Source: a virus
Direction: 5' to 3' (one strand)
IMG/VR virus record: IMGVR_UViG_3300044638_003806
Location: 1 to 33,683 of that record
DNA: 33,683 nt
Position 1 is the stretch's first letter. Each line of letters begins with the position of its first letter. Below are positions 1 through 7,832 of this stretch, piece by piece. The position numbers and the translations under genes were made by a program. A model generated the notes under the pieces. That model worked only from the letters and a program-made list of their open reading frames with translations. It did no database searches and was not told where the DNA came from.

Positions 1-1615
1 CAGGAGACCCAGCCATTGTTGGAGTGATGCCTGTAATCTGAAGTAATTTCTCTACATCGTGTTGGTACGCTAAAATCCATTCAGACAATTGCTTACCAAT
101 ACCACCTTCCAACTCTTCAAAAGATTTGTTGGTGTTAACCTTACCTCCTAGGAGAGAAGATTTATAGAAGAAGTTACCTGTGTGAGAATATACTTGAACG
201 AGGTCAAATGGTGTGTACATTGAACCTGCGATACTATTAATATTTAACGCTCCAATATCAATTGCGATACCCTTTGGAGCAGCGGCTAATTTAGCGGCTT
301 GTAATTTAAGGTGGTTGATTTGAAGAGAGTCGTAAATAGGTATGGCAGTTTCTGTGATTGACTTACCCGGAATCTTTTCAAAACGGTAAGAGATTTGAGG
401 CTTTTGTTTGCTCACTCTCTTCATATTTTTTTGCTTACCACCTACTGTGATGTTTGCCCCTGGAAGGAAGTATCCTTCGTAAATAACGTGAGCGTCAACA
501 ATAACAGTTTTCTTTTTATCCGTATTTACATATTCCCCAAATTTATCTGAGTAGAATGTGTGAATACCATCACGATCTTTCTTTTTATAGAACTGAGTGT
601 CCTTTGAAATATATTCAAATTCAAGAACATCTACAAAGAAGTCATCGTAACGCATACGGTCTGTAATAGTGTCACGCTGTGCGTACCAAGACCAACCATA
701 TCTGTCATTAGAGTAAGTTAAATCAAATGCCCACTTAGCAATTCTATTAACTTGTTTTTCAGTATCTTCTTCGCTCCATCCGTTTTGGATAAGGAGGTCA
801 CGAACTTGAGGAATACTATATTTTTCAAAGTGACCTGCAAAAGGAGTGTTATCCCCTTGAGAGTCATCGGTCCATGCACAAATAAATTTGGTTACGTCAA
901 CGTACTTAACCTTTGCCATTCCTGTGTGAGCATCGGTGTAATCCTTACAAACCATAAAGTTGAAGTTAATTGCATCGTCTTTTAACTGACGCTCAATCTT
1001 ACCCCAATCGCTATTTGTAAAACCTAACTCTATTAACTTCTCTAAAGTAATTTCTAAATTTTGTTTGAAACCACCAAGACTTTCGAACACATCTAACTCA
1101 ACATTATTTTCGGGTAAAAACTCCCCCTCTCCTGTTTGAGGTATTCCAATCTCTCTCATTAAAGGCTCCATCTTAGACTTAACGTAAAGAGTTGCCTTAT
1201 CTAATGCTTTTTTATTTTTAATCTCTGGGTTAATGCAGTCAACTTGAACTCGTTGGTTGTCAGTACCTACAACAGAGTGAATGATTCTTTTTAGTTCGGG
1301 AGCGATTGAGAAAATCTCAAAGTTCATGTTGGCATATCCCTTTCTACGAATACGTTGTGCTTGTGGGTTTGGACTTGATACACTTGCTTTTTCTTCCCCA
1401 CGCTGAATCCACATATCAATATACTTCTGTTGGTTTTGTCTTCCCTCAGAGTAATTTCTTATTTCAAATAAACGAGCAATATCTTGACGACCAAAATAAG
1501 TTTTGTTATTTTCGTAACGATAAAAAATAGCACGACCAATTTGAGACAACCAGTTATTGTCTTTCTTTTTAGGATCGATATCATCCTTTGGCCACAAGAT
1601 AGTATATTCGCTCAT
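1..1615 (-). CDS. Portal protein (3' end beyond window)
   Basis: The minus-strand frame is open from an ATG at 1615 to base 1, giving about 538 residues with no stop, so the C-terminus lies outside the window. It begins MSEYTILWPKDD and starts three bases after the large terminase stop, the classic terminase-portal order. Near the visible end it has an IPIYDSLQINHLKLQ stretch followed by an Ala-rich helix, and before that a VIYEGYFLPG strand. These resemble portal proteins of Bacteroidota phages. A portal forms the dodecameric ring at the capsid vertex through which DNA is packaged and ejected. The assignment combines gene order with sequence feel; no catalytic motif exists to confirm it. Confidence 0.8.
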   Translation of the reverse strand, partial: MSEYTILWPKDDIDPKKKDNNWLSQIGRAIFYRYENNKTYFGRQDIARLFEIRNYSEGRQNQQKYIDMWIQRGEEKASVSSPNPQAQRIRRKGYANMNFEIFSIAPELKRIIHSVVGTDNQRVQVDCINPEIKNKKALDKATLYVKSKMEPLMREIGIPQTGEGEFLPENNVELDVFESLGGFKQNLEITLEKLIELGFTNSDWGKIERQLKDDAINFNFMVCKDYTDAHTGMAKVKYVDVTKFICAWTDDSQGDNTPFAGHFEKYSIPQVRDLLIQNGWSEEDTEKQVNRIAKWAFDLTYSNDRYGWSWYAQRDTITDRMRYDDFFVDVLEFEYISKDTQFYKKKDRDGIHTFYSDKFGEYVNTDKKKTVIVDAHVIYEGYFLPGANITVGGKQKNMKRVSKQKPQISYRFEKIPGKSITETAIPIYDSLQINHLKLQAAKLAAAPKGIAIDIGALNINSIAGSMYTPFDLVQVYSHTGNFFYKSSLLGGKVNTNKSFEELEGGIGKQLSEWILAYQHDVEKLLQITGITPTMAGSP

Positions 1616-1618
1616 ACT

Positions 1619-4027
1619 TTAATAATAATCAAATGTATCAAAAAGTTTTGAATCTATATTCATAGATTGCTCATTTAATTCTACAAATTTAGGGTAAACT
1701 GACTTACTTCCCAAAAGTGCATAGCCTCCAGCAGCAAATAAATCGTATTTTGTCATTTCTTGCTTACCGTCAATATTCGCACACTCCTCCAAAATCTCTA
1801 TGTGATTTTCTCCCTCTACTCCGTTTTTGAGGTAATGTTCCCAACTATCAAATATATCTTGCTTTGCAGAATTACTAGATCCGTCTGTTGTAATTCTACC
1901 CGGCAATGGCTTTCTGAATCCATTTTCGTCCATGTCGTATAAGAGATACCCTCTCAACCCCCACTCTAAAAACTTTTCGTAGAGGAAGGTGATATTCATC
2001 TCGGGATAGAGCATTGCTCCAAAGAACATACAAGCCTTTGCCATATCATCGCAATACTCCTCCCTTCCAACATCTCTTTGTTTGTAAGTGAGGACAAACT
2101 TGTCTGATGTCCACATTCCTCTTGGTTTAATAAGAAGACCTGTGTCACCATCAAGATGTTCGTCTTTCTTGTAATACATTGCCCCTGCGTTGTAAGACTT
2201 TTTCTTACCGCTTACTTCATGAGATTCGTATTTGGCAGGGTCAGCTCCCATCACGAACTTATTCATAACAGTCCACCCTGGCTTCCAAGACTCTAGTTCA
2301 GAGTCCCACTCTTTTATATTTCTCGCACCAGCAGGGGGGAGATATGAGATGTTAAACTTACCTTCGTCATCTTCAACAAGTTTTACACGAGAGCATCTTC
2401 CATTTTCCCACTCAAAGTTGTATCTACGAGTCTTGTGTTTTTCAAACGTCAACTCAGTAATTCTCTTTCTTATTTTTAGTACAGGGAAAGAAGAGTCTTT
2501 GGATGCCGACATAAAGCATTCCTTCAAATTCATTGGGAAGTTTTGCATTTCCTCAATGAGTCCTGTTTGATCCCCATTCATCTCAAATGCTCTTCGCTTG
2601 TTTTGGAGATAAGTCTTTGCCCCCATTGAAACAAACTTTCCGTCAACATTCTTAGTTGGCTTCTCCGGATCTTCAATAATGGAATTTCCAAACTCATCAA
2701 TGAATCCATCCAATCCATCGTGGGCAGGGAAGAACAAAGTGAGTAGACCAGTCATTGTCTGTCCGTTATCGTTCCTTTCGTTGAAACGAGAACCAAGGAT
2801 AAGTTTCTTCATCTGCTCACCACCACCCTTTTCCATCTCTCCGAGAGTTGAAGTCAATAGTCCAACACCATGTATGTAAGGACCTTGTGCAAGACACTTC
2901 ATAACGACTCTCCATCTGTCAACAACATTAATGTTGATACCTGCCTTAGGGTCAATCTTTCCAACCTCATCGTGGTGAATGAAGTGAAGTTTTTCCATGT
3001 CATATGCTCTCTCTCCAGATGGTCGGTGGTTAATCCAACCCTCGTGTGGAGGAAGAGAAGTTGTTCCAACACCACCTGCTGTTCTATTTGCTGGTGCCGT
3101 AAATTGTATGGCTTCTTTTGGAACGGAAGACCCTTCCGTCATCAACTTGAAAAAGAAAGGCATCCTTCTCAAACGCTTTGCAATGTGATCCACAAAAACT
3201 TGAGTGGAGTGGTAGTCCGACATACTTTGGATACCTCCAAATCTTTGGATTCCCATCGTTGCCGTAATGTACCAATTCATAAAACCTGCACGAGATGTCG
3301 CTCCCTCTCTTCGGTGTTTTGGGTAGATAACTCCGTAAGTTGTTCTCTCTCCTGTGTCTACAATGTACTCACCTTTTTCTACATAACAATCCCTGTGCTT
3401 CTCCTTAAACTCATCTACACTTTTTTGCATATTGAAGTAGCGTACATAACTCTTTTTCTTTTCGAGGTAAACTACTTTGTATTTATAGAACGCTTCCTTT
3501 GTTGTGTATGCATACATAACAGTCAAGAACCATCTTCTATCTCTGTCTCTATACTCTGCTAATCCTTTTGTATTTCTTCCGTTACCAATTGGCCAATAGT
3601 TCAAGTAGGTGTATTGACACCCAGGCATATATGTTGGCGTTCCGTTGTTAAAGAAAAAGTAACCCTTGTAATGCCTCTTGATTTGTTTCTTAATCCATTG
3701 AATCTCTTTGGAGTAATACGAAACATCGTTAAATAATTCCTCATCAATGTCTTCTAACTTAACTACATCTTTCGGCTTCATCTGTTTTTTTCTACGAATC
3801 ACAGATTCAATCTCAGATAGTTTAGAGGGCATCTCTTGGTAAGTAAACTTCTGCTTTTCGGGAGGAAGTCCGTAACCCTCAACTTTTTTTATCGCCTCTT
3901 CATATGGCAAGTTATAATACTCTTCGAGAGAAGGGACTTTGATTTTTATTGGATACAAATCCTCATCATCGTTATTAACGACAATGAACTCCTCGGGTTG
4001 ATTGTATTTATATTTTACTTCACGCAT
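1619..4027 (-). CDS. terL: Terminase large subunit, with long N-terminal extension
   Basis: This is the ATPase-nuclease that pumps DNA into the procapsid and cuts it. At 802 residues it is longer than the usual 450-600. The first ~235 residues form an extension containing GYFFFNNG (122-129) and YRDRDRRWF (159-167), a pattern I associate with Bacteroidota phage terminases. A deviant Walker A-like loop RREGATSR lies at 239-246, Walker B HHDEVGK at 351-357, and the coupling motif LLTST at 390-394. The nuclease domain starts near MGADPA (593-598), whose Asp is the likely first metal ligand. It overlaps the upstream gene by 8 bases and is followed directly by the portal gene. It has no intein or frameshift that I can see. 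Confidence 0.88.
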   Translation of the reverse strand: MREVKYKYNQPEEFIVVNNDDEDLYPIKIKVPSLEEYYNLPYEEAIKKVEGYGLPPEKQKFTYQEMPSKLSEIESVIRRKKQMKPKDVVKLEDIDEELFNDVSYYSKEIQWIKKQIKRHYKGYFFFNNGTPTYMPGCQYTYLNYWPIGNGRNTKGLAEYRDRDRRWFLTVMYAYTTKEAFYKYKVVYLEKKKSYVRYFNMQKSVDEFKEKHRDCYVEKGEYIVDTGERTTYGVIYPKHRREGATSRAGFMNWYITATMGIQRFGGIQSMSDYHSTQVFVDHIAKRLRRMPFFFKLMTEGSSVPKEAIQFTAPANRTAGGVGTTSLPPHEGWINHRPSGERAYDMEKLHFIHHDEVGKIDPKAGININVVDRWRVVMKCLAQGPYIHGVGLLTSTLGEMEKGGGEQMKKLILGSRFNERNDNGQTMTGLLTLFFPAHDGLDGFIDEFGNSIIEDPEKPTKNVDGKFVSMGAKTYLQNKRRAFEMNGDQTGLIEEMQNFPMNLKECFMSASKDSSFPVLKIRKRITELTFEKHKTRRYNFEWENGRCSRVKLVEDDEGKFNISYLPPAGARNIKEWDSELESWKPGWTVMNKFVMGADPAKYESHEVSGKKKSYNAGAMYYKKDEHLDGDTGLLIKPRGMWTSDKFVLTYKQRDVGREEYCDDMAKACMFFGAMLYPEMNITFLYEKFLEWGLRGYLLYDMDENGFRKPLPGRITTDGSSNSAKQDIFDSWEHYLKNGVEGENHIEILEECANIDGKQEMTKYDLFAAGGYALLGSKSVYPKFVELNEQSMNIDSKLFDTFDYY

Positions 4028-4685
4028 CTATATCAGGGAATACATCTCCATTTTGTTCAAACTCACGAATGTACTCTTCGGGTCTTATGCCGAGAGAATC
4101 TAACAATGTAAACTCAGTCAACTCATCTTCTAGTTCCTTACTCTTTTCACCTTGAAGAAAATCTGTTTTTGAGGATGCGATTTGCGACATCGTCATATTA
4201 ATAATTTCTCTTCGAGTCTTTTCCGCTTGAACTATTTTAGCTTGAGCAACTTCGTCTTCAGCCTCTAATTTAATCTCTAATTCAGTATAACGCAAGAGGG
4301 CCTCTTCCGCAGACTTCCAAACCATGTACTGCTCACCACCCATCAACATAAGGAAGTAAATTGCTCTTCTGTTAACTCCTTTGATTTTCCAGTTGAGCAT
4401 ATCCTTAATTACATCTTCGTATGGAGGCTCAATGTTTAAACATTGTAACGCCCAAACTTTCCTTCTCTTCAAGTCGGGAATACCTTGACCTGGAGAACCA
4501 AGGTCGTACATATAAATCAAATACCGCATAACGATATCAGGATCTAACTTCTTAGGTAAATCAGGTGCCGAGAATATTATAGAGAACTTAGATAAGTCTG
4601 AAAACTCAAAAAGCACAGGTGTGCCTAATGGTATTTTATGGATAGGATATTTTAGTTTGTTAAACTCATTCTGTTCAAACTTCAT
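4020..4685 (-). CDS. Hypothetical protein upstream of terL (small-terminase candidate)
   Basis: A 221-residue soluble protein beginning MKFEQNEFNKLKYP. The N-terminal half is mixed, with several aromatic and proline residues. From about residue 125 it is a long charged helix rich in Glu, Lys and Ala (around EALLRYTELEIKLEAEDE), probably a coiled coil. The C-terminal end is acidic. It overlaps the gene before it by 11 bases and terL by 8 bases, so it is translationally coupled to packaging genes. Position next to terL and a helical oligomerisation region are compatible with a terminase small subunit, but I see no clear helix-turn-helix. A neck or other head protein is equally possible. Confidence 0.7.
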   Translation of the reverse strand: MKFEQNEFNKLKYPIHKIPLGTPVLFEFSDLSKFSIIFSAPDLPKKLDPDIVMRYLIYMYDLGSPGQGIPDLKRRKVWALQCLNIEPPYEDVIKDMLNWKIKGVNRRAIYFLMLMGGEQYMVWKSAEEALLRYTELEIKLEAEDEVAQAKIVQAEKTRREIINMTMSQIASSKTDFLQGEKSKELEDELTEFTLLDSLGIRPEEYIREFEQNGDVFPDIDA

Positions 4686-5301
4686 ACGCTAGAATTTCAT
4701 TATGTCTGATGAGATGATATTCTTCTTTCAACTTTTTATTTAACCCTGCTTCTAATGGTATTCCGCAATTCTTACGTCCTAATATGATTGATCCAACAGG
4801 AGGTACAGCGTCTTTTCCATACATTATTTCATGAGCAGGTGATGGACCACCAACAGCAATTACTTCCCACTCAAATTCTTTAAACTTCTCATCAAATGCT
4901 TCGGGTATAAATAACAAAGAGTCTTTAGGTTTTTCTGGAACTTGTTTTATTAAACACCAACCATCTTGAGGAATAAGTTCACCATCTCTAATTGTTAGAT
5001 AAACAAGATCAGGTCTTACCAAAAGAACTTCCTGATCATCTATGTCAATAATACGTTTGTTTTTACCCTCGCTATATGCTCCAACAACTTCTCTAATCTC
5101 TACATATTTAACAAACACTTCGTCTCCTTTTTTCCACCTTCCGTAGTCTTTATAAACTACACAATCTGTGTTTGTCCAGTAGTCAGCCTCTTCAGAAGCA
5201 CTTCGTATTACCATGTGAATTCGCGTGTCCCCAACGTCAACACCATCCGCTAGATGGTCTTTGTATTTCATAACTACAGGCAAATAATTCAAATACTTCA
5301 T
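4675..5301 (-). CDS. Double Cpn10/GroES-like protein
   Basis: I start this 208-residue protein at ATG 5301 (MKYLNYLPVV), because the frame further upstream runs through hairpins and low-complexity sequence. The C-terminal half (about 110-208) has the Cpn10 pattern: GWCLIKQVPEKP, then EWEVIAVGG, then VGSIILGRKNCG, and a terminal YHLIRHNEILAYE strand. The N-terminal half shows a similar order (KKGDEVFVKY, then QEVLLVRPDLVYLTIR), so two GroES-like folds may sit in tandem. GroES-like proteins cap GroEL for folding of capsid proteins. Here it lies just before the packaging genes and may help head assembly. The family call is inferred from pattern only and the duplicated fold is a hypothesis. Confidence 0.6.
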   Translation of the reverse strand: MKYLNYLPVVMKYKDHLADGVDVGDTRIHMVIRSASEEADYWTNTDCVVYKDYGRWKKGDEVFVKYVEIREVVGAYSEGKNKRIIDIDDQEVLLVRPDLVYLTIRDGELIPQDGWCLIKQVPEKPKDSLLFIPEAFDEKFKEFEWEVIAVGGPSPAHEIMYGKDAVPPVGSIILGRKNCGIPLEAGLNKKLKEEYHLIRHNEILAYEV

Positions 5302-5339
5302 TTTGAAAATATTAAGTGTGTTTTTTGTGTGTGAATTGA

Positions 5340-5374
5340 TGTACTTTTGTACAGCATCGTTCTGATGCTTGATT
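5340..5374. other. Two small hairpins in the 5' leader of the Cpn10-like gene
   Basis: GTACTTTTGTAC at about 5342-5353 is a 4-bp hairpin, and AGCATC-GTTCT-GATGCT just beyond it (about 5355-5371) is a 6-bp hairpin followed on the plus strand by TGATTTTTG. No gene runs rightward here, so on the minus strand these are leader structures between the metallophosphoesterase terminator and the start at 5301. The second hairpin could act as a weak rightward terminator. The function is not clear. Confidence 0.4.
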
Positions 5375-5404
5375 TTTGTTATTGTGTTCTTTATTTGTGT
5401 GCAG

Positions 5405-5432
5405 AAAATGGGGACAAAGGTTCCCATTTTTT
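5405..5432 (-). terminator. Hairpin terminator after the metallophosphoesterase gene
   Basis: AAAATGGG (5405-5412) pairs perfectly with CCCATTTT (5423-5430), with a 10-base loop. The stem is AT-rich at its base, so on the minus strand it ends in a T run inside the stem. It starts immediately after the metallophosphoesterase stop at 5434. Because the stem is symmetrical it could also act rightward. Confidence 0.6.
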
Positions 5433-5433
5433 G

Positions 5434-6312
5434 TTAGTGATCTCGTACTTGTGTAAACGTAGGGAGCAACAATATTGCCTCTCTACCATTCTCTGTCTCA
5501 TAGGCAGTATCAAATGACAGAATGTAACCACCGATTGGTTTAGGAGGTCTTCCTTTTTCAACGTGATATCCAAAGTCACCTACTCCGTATTCCTCTTTGT
5601 AGGCTGCCGTTCTAATATGATGAACATATCTATGCTTTATAAAGTAGCCTCTCTTTGAATGGTGTTCAAGAGATTCCTGTCCGTCAATCACATGATACAA
5701 TTCGTGAACGTGTCCCATCCAAATGCAGTCAGCTCCAGAAATCATAACACCCATTCGGTTGTTTTGTATGGTTCCCTTCGTGACCGGTCCTCCGCCCCCC
5801 GTCCCATGGTAGTATTTCACGTTAAACGAGAATGTTGCGTGTTTCTTATGCTGAACTTGCAGTTTCCACCAACCTCCGTAACCACCAACATAAACACTTG
5901 TCTTGTTCTTGTAGTTTAACAAGTCAACAAAACGCTGGAGAGGATCTGTCTCTGTGTTTTTAATGATTGCCGTTTCATGGTTTCCGTAACCAATCCACAA
6001 AATATGTTCAGCGTAAGGAGACCACCAGTCAACAGCGTCTTCAATTACAGCGTCAAGATAGTTGTGTACATTGTGTTCGGGACGAATATCTTTCTTGTTT
6101 CTCCGGGGGTCCCACTTCCCTTGCATAAGACATAGGAAGTCCCCATTGATTACGATTTTTATTCCGTTCTTAACAGCGTAGTCAAGGTGATTTTTTAATG
6201 TTTCTCTCTTACACTTCGGATTATCCCAATGGATATCTGAAATCATAAGAAACTTGTCTGTTGTTGAACACTCTGTAACTAGAATGTTTTTGCCGTACTT
6301 AGTGGTTTGCAT
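5434..6312 (-). CDS. Calcineurin-like metallophosphoesterase
   Basis: This 292-residue protein has the full set of metallophosphoesterase motifs: SDIHWD at 25-30 (Asp and His ligands), NGDF at 56-59, GNHE at 110-113 and a late GHVH near 204. These residues bind the two metal ions that hydrolyse phosphoesters. Phage members include DNA-processing nucleases related to SbcD/Mre11 and protein or cyclic-nucleotide phosphatases; the substrate cannot be read from the sequence. It overlaps the preceding gene by 14 bases and ends at a hairpin terminator, so it closes a short transcription unit that starts with the DUF3127-like gene. It has no signal peptide or membrane segment. Confidence 0.85.
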   Translation of the reverse strand: MQTTKYGKNILVTECSTTDKFLMISDIHWDNPKCKRETLKNHLDYAVKNGIKIVINGDFLCLMQGKWDPRRNKKDIRPEHNVHNYLDAVIEDAVDWWSPYAEHILWIGYGNHETAIIKNTETDPLQRFVDLLNYKNKTSVYVGGYGGWWKLQVQHKKHATFSFNVKYYHGTGGGGPVTKGTIQNNRMGVMISGADCIWMGHVHELYHVIDGQESLEHHSKRGYFIKHRYVHHIRTAAYKEEYGVGDFGYHVEKGRPPKPIGGYILSFDTAYETENGREAILLLPTFTQVRDH

Positions 6313-6652
6313 TATTATGAAATTCGTTAGATTTTAAAAGCGTGAAATATTCCACGAATGATTGATATGGAGCGTCTATAATTAGAGGCTCTGTAGATCC
6401 GGTGATATATACTAAGGTTCGTGAACCTATAGACGCTGAACCATCGTTACGAAATTCTACGTCTGCTTGTATTGCGGCAACTTTTGTTATGTCAAATATT
6501 ATTGGCACAGAGTCCGTATACAGACCTTGTCCAGGATTGCTTTCAATCTCTTCTTCGCTATTCCATACTACGCAGGTAGTGGCACAAAGCACAGGAAGTG
6601 GTTTACTGTTTTCCTCTTCCTCCTCTTTTCTCTTCTTGGACTTAAAGAACAT
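6299..6652 (-). CDS. Hypothetical protein with charged N-terminus
   Basis: I choose ATG 6652 (MFFKSKKRKEEEEE), because the longer frame reads back through the terminator of the upstream gene. The 117-residue product starts with a Lys/Arg block followed at once by a Glu block, then a predicted beta-rich domain (around VPIIFDITKVAAIQADVEF, then SRTLVYITGSTEPLIID). It shares 14 bases with the metallophosphoesterase gene and should be co-expressed with it. I do not recognise the family. The beta-rich body could be a small structural or binding domain. Confidence 0.65.
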   Translation of the reverse strand: MFFKSKKRKEEEEENSKPLPVLCATTCVVWNSEEEIESNPGQGLYTDSVPIIFDITKVAAIQADVEFRNDGSASIGSRTLVYITGSTEPLIIDAPYQSFVEYFTLLKSNEFHNNANH

Positions 6653-6674
6653 ACGGTTAATTTTATCCAAAAAT

Positions 6675-6702
6675 ACAAAAATCCCCCTAAAGAAGGGGGA
6701 CT
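6675..6702 (-). terminator. Rho-independent terminator after the DUF3127-like gene
   Basis: TCCCCCT (6682-6688) pairs with AGGGGGA (6694-6700) around a five-base loop. On the minus strand the stem is followed directly by TTTTT. It lies about 14 bases after the stop of the gene ending at 6714. On the plus strand TTTGTTTTT follows, so it may stop rightward transcription as well. Confidence 0.85.
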
Positions 6703-6713
6703 TTGTTTTTATA

Positions 6714-7058
6714 TTAGAATGGGAGGTCGTCTTCTGTGCCTTTTGACTCCCCCTGTGGAACTTCTGTCTGTGGTTGTGGCGTGGGTTCATTTTGTGGTTT
6801 TGCCTCCCCTTCTATTTTCCAAACTTGGAGAGAATTGTAAACCCTTCCGTTGTACTCCCTACCCTTTAAATTGAAGTGAGCGTCAATCTCATCTCCAGCA
6901 CTAAATGGGTCAATAAGAAGGGTGTTGTTGTTAATTAGTTGGAACTCTACTAACTCTGGGTACTTACCCTCTAGTTCTAGGACAAATGTTCTAATAGAAA
7001 ATTTGGCACTCTTCTGTTCGGTGTTACCTACCGATTTGATTTTTCCTTTTACGTTCAT
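6714..7058 (-). CDS. DUF3127-type single-stranded-DNA-binding-like protein
   Basis: This 114-residue protein starts MNVKGKIKSVGNTEQ and has the OB-fold-like pattern of DUF3127: a first strand, KFSIRTFVLELEGKYPELVEFQLINN, then GDEIDAHFNLKGREYNGRVYNSLQVWKIE. DUF3127 is mostly seen in Bacteroidota and their phages. The last third is a Pro/Gln/Glu-rich tail ending in DDLPF. This closely copies the acidic tip of bacterial SSB (DDIPF), which recruits replication and repair proteins. The protein is therefore probably the phage SSB. It stands alone between its own promoter-like box (7075-7082) and a strong terminator, fitting high-level independent expression. Confidence 0.85.
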   Translation of the reverse strand: MNVKGKIKSVGNTEQKSAKFSIRTFVLELEGKYPELVEFQLINNNTLLIDPFSAGDEIDAHFNLKGREYNGRVYNSLQVWKIEGEAKPQNEPTPQPQTEVPQGESKGTEDDLPF

Positions 7059-7074
7059 TGTAATTTAATTTTCA

Positions 7075-7082
7075 CAAATGTA
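7075..7082 (-). promoter_or_regulatory. Promoter -7 box for the SSB-like gene
   Basis: The minus strand reads TACATTTG, matching the Bacteroidota -7 consensus TAnnTTTG, 16 bases before the ATG at 7058. No good TTTG element is present 19-21 bases upstream, so this is a partial match. It faces the rightward TATATTTG box at 7164, making the 7059-7194 gap a divergent promoter region. Confidence 0.5.
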
Positions 7083-7163
7083 TGAATTATATTGAAAGGT
7101 TCTTCGAATAGTTTTTAACATTGTTGTGTATAAAATATTTTTAGGATTTTGATTTGGATAATG

Positions 7164-7171
7164 TATATTTG
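7164..7171 (+). promoter_or_regulatory. Promoter -7 box, rightward
   Basis: TATATTTG fits TAnnTTTG and lies 23 bases before ATG 7195. The expected upstream element 19 bases away is TTAG rather than TTTG. The spacing to the start codon leaves a short A-rich leader (AACACATAACAAAA), as is usual in Bacteroidota. Confidence 0.55.
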
Positions 7172-7194
7172 CCAATAATTAACACATAACAAAA

Positions 7195-7410
7195 ATGAAC
7201 GTAGATAAAAATATACCGATTCCAAGCACAAGTGGGAGAGGTAGAAAAACCGAATATGTTTTGCCAGATATGGAAGTTGGAGATTCTTTCTTCGTTCCTG
7301 GAGAGACATCAAAATACCTTGCTAAACTTTTCTACCAAAAGAAAAAGAAGAACTACGAACTAACTGCCCGATCAATGGACGGTGGAGTTCGTGTTTGGAG
7401 AGCAGCGTAA
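7195..7410 (+). CDS. Small conserved phage protein (GDSFFVP / VRVWR type)
   Basis: A 71-residue protein with the order YVLPDMEVGDSFFVP (25-39), a Lys-rich middle, and ELTARSMDGGVRVWR near the C-terminus. I recognise this pattern from many small phage proteins of unknown function, where a beta strand leading to a G-x-R-V-W-R end is conserved. It is basic and could bind nucleic acid, perhaps as a transcription or replication accessory. It is the first gene of the rightward module and precedes a strong promoter that overlaps its own 3' end. The start is fixed by the A-rich leader after a -7 box. Confidence 0.75.
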   Translation: MNVDKNIPIPSTSGRGRKTEYVLPDMEVGDSFFVPGETSKYLAKLFYQKKKKNYELTARSMDGGVRVWRAA

Positions 7411-7424
7411 TTTTATTATCTTTG
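7394..7424 (+). promoter_or_regulatory. Strong Bacteroidota-type promoter
   Basis: TTTG at 7394-7397 is followed after exactly 19 bases by TATCTTTG at 7417-7424. This is a full match to the Bacteroidota sigma-70-type consensus. The -33 element lies inside the end of the preceding gene. The predicted start point is about 7429-7431, exactly where the structured RNA begins. Confidence 0.82.
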
Positions 7425-7429
7425 TTTTC

Positions 7430-7520
7430 AATTCGGGTCGCAGCGAATTAAAAAACATAAAATACTAGCCCTGTTGAATAGGTGAGACTGCGACCTCCCT
7501 GTTCTTCGGGGCATTTTTAT
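7430..7520 (+). ncRNA. Candidate structured RNA with pseudoknot (leader or small RNA)
   Basis: The hairpin AATTCG (7430-7435) / CGAATT (7444-7449) presents an 8-base loop, GGTCGCAG (7436-7443). That whole loop is perfectly complementary to CTGCGACC (7488-7495). A small hairpin CCTGT-TGA-ATAGG sits between (7470-7482). GCCC (7468-7471) can also pair with GGGC (7509-7512), just before ATTTTT. The RNA would begin at the predicted transcription start and end at a T run 12 bases before the next gene. It may be a cis-acting leader controlling the replication genes or a free small RNA. It does not match a riboswitch class I can name. Confidence 0.6.
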
Positions 7521-7530
7521 CTCAAAAATT

Positions 7531-7830
7531 ATGGAGGATTACAGTAAAATGATTGGAGTGACTCAAACTTCAATATGTCCACGAACAAGAACAAATATTT
7601 ATGTTATGATAGACCACCATACTGGTCATTATAAAATAGGTAGAAGTAAAAGACCTACAGAGCGAGAGTCTACTTTACTTAGTCAAAAATCATCTATTGA
7701 ACTTTTGTTTTTTTTCTCAGGTTCAATAAAACAAGAAAAAATTTTACATCAAGTTTTTGAGGACAAATGGGTTAGAGGTGAATGGTTTTCCTTAACTGAG
7801 GATGATTTGGAATTTATTAAAAACATATAA
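7531..7830 (+). CDS. GIY-YIG-like / T5orf172 family protein
   Basis: This 99-residue protein has the compact T5orf172/MUG113 form of the GIY-YIG fold. IYVM (23-26) opens the domain and YKIGRSKRPTERE (34-46) holds the conserved Gly, Arg and spacing. EKILHQVFEDKW then VRGEWF (about 69-86) carry the Glu and the characteristic H-x3-F and G-E-W-F residues. Members are DNA-binding or nuclease proteins. A homing or accessory nuclease is plausible; a free-standing regulator is the alternative. The gene follows the structured RNA and is two bases from the next gene. It is more AT-rich than the primase gene downstream, which suggests a separate origin. Confidence 0.8.
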   Translation: MEDYSKMIGVTQTSICPRTRTNIYVMIDHHTGHYKIGRSKRPTERESTLLSQKSSIELLFFFSGSIKQEKILHQVFEDKWVRGEWFSLTEDDLEFIKNI

Positions 7831-7832
7831 TT

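Noticed and set aside
2870-3562. A 230-residue plus-strand open frame inside the terminase region
   Set aside because: It is antisense to the well-supported large terminase, has a Cys/Ser/Val-rich unnatural composition and no start signal.
6299-6790. A longer start for the gene ending at 6299
   Set aside because: It would read through the terminator at 6675-6702 and into the SSB-like gene; ATG 6652 is the better start.
7430-7520. Pistol-like or preQ1-like RNA
   Set aside because: The topology (hairpin loop pairing downstream, A-rich linker) is reminiscent, but the conserved bases and the third stem of pistol, and the preQ1 core bases, are not found.
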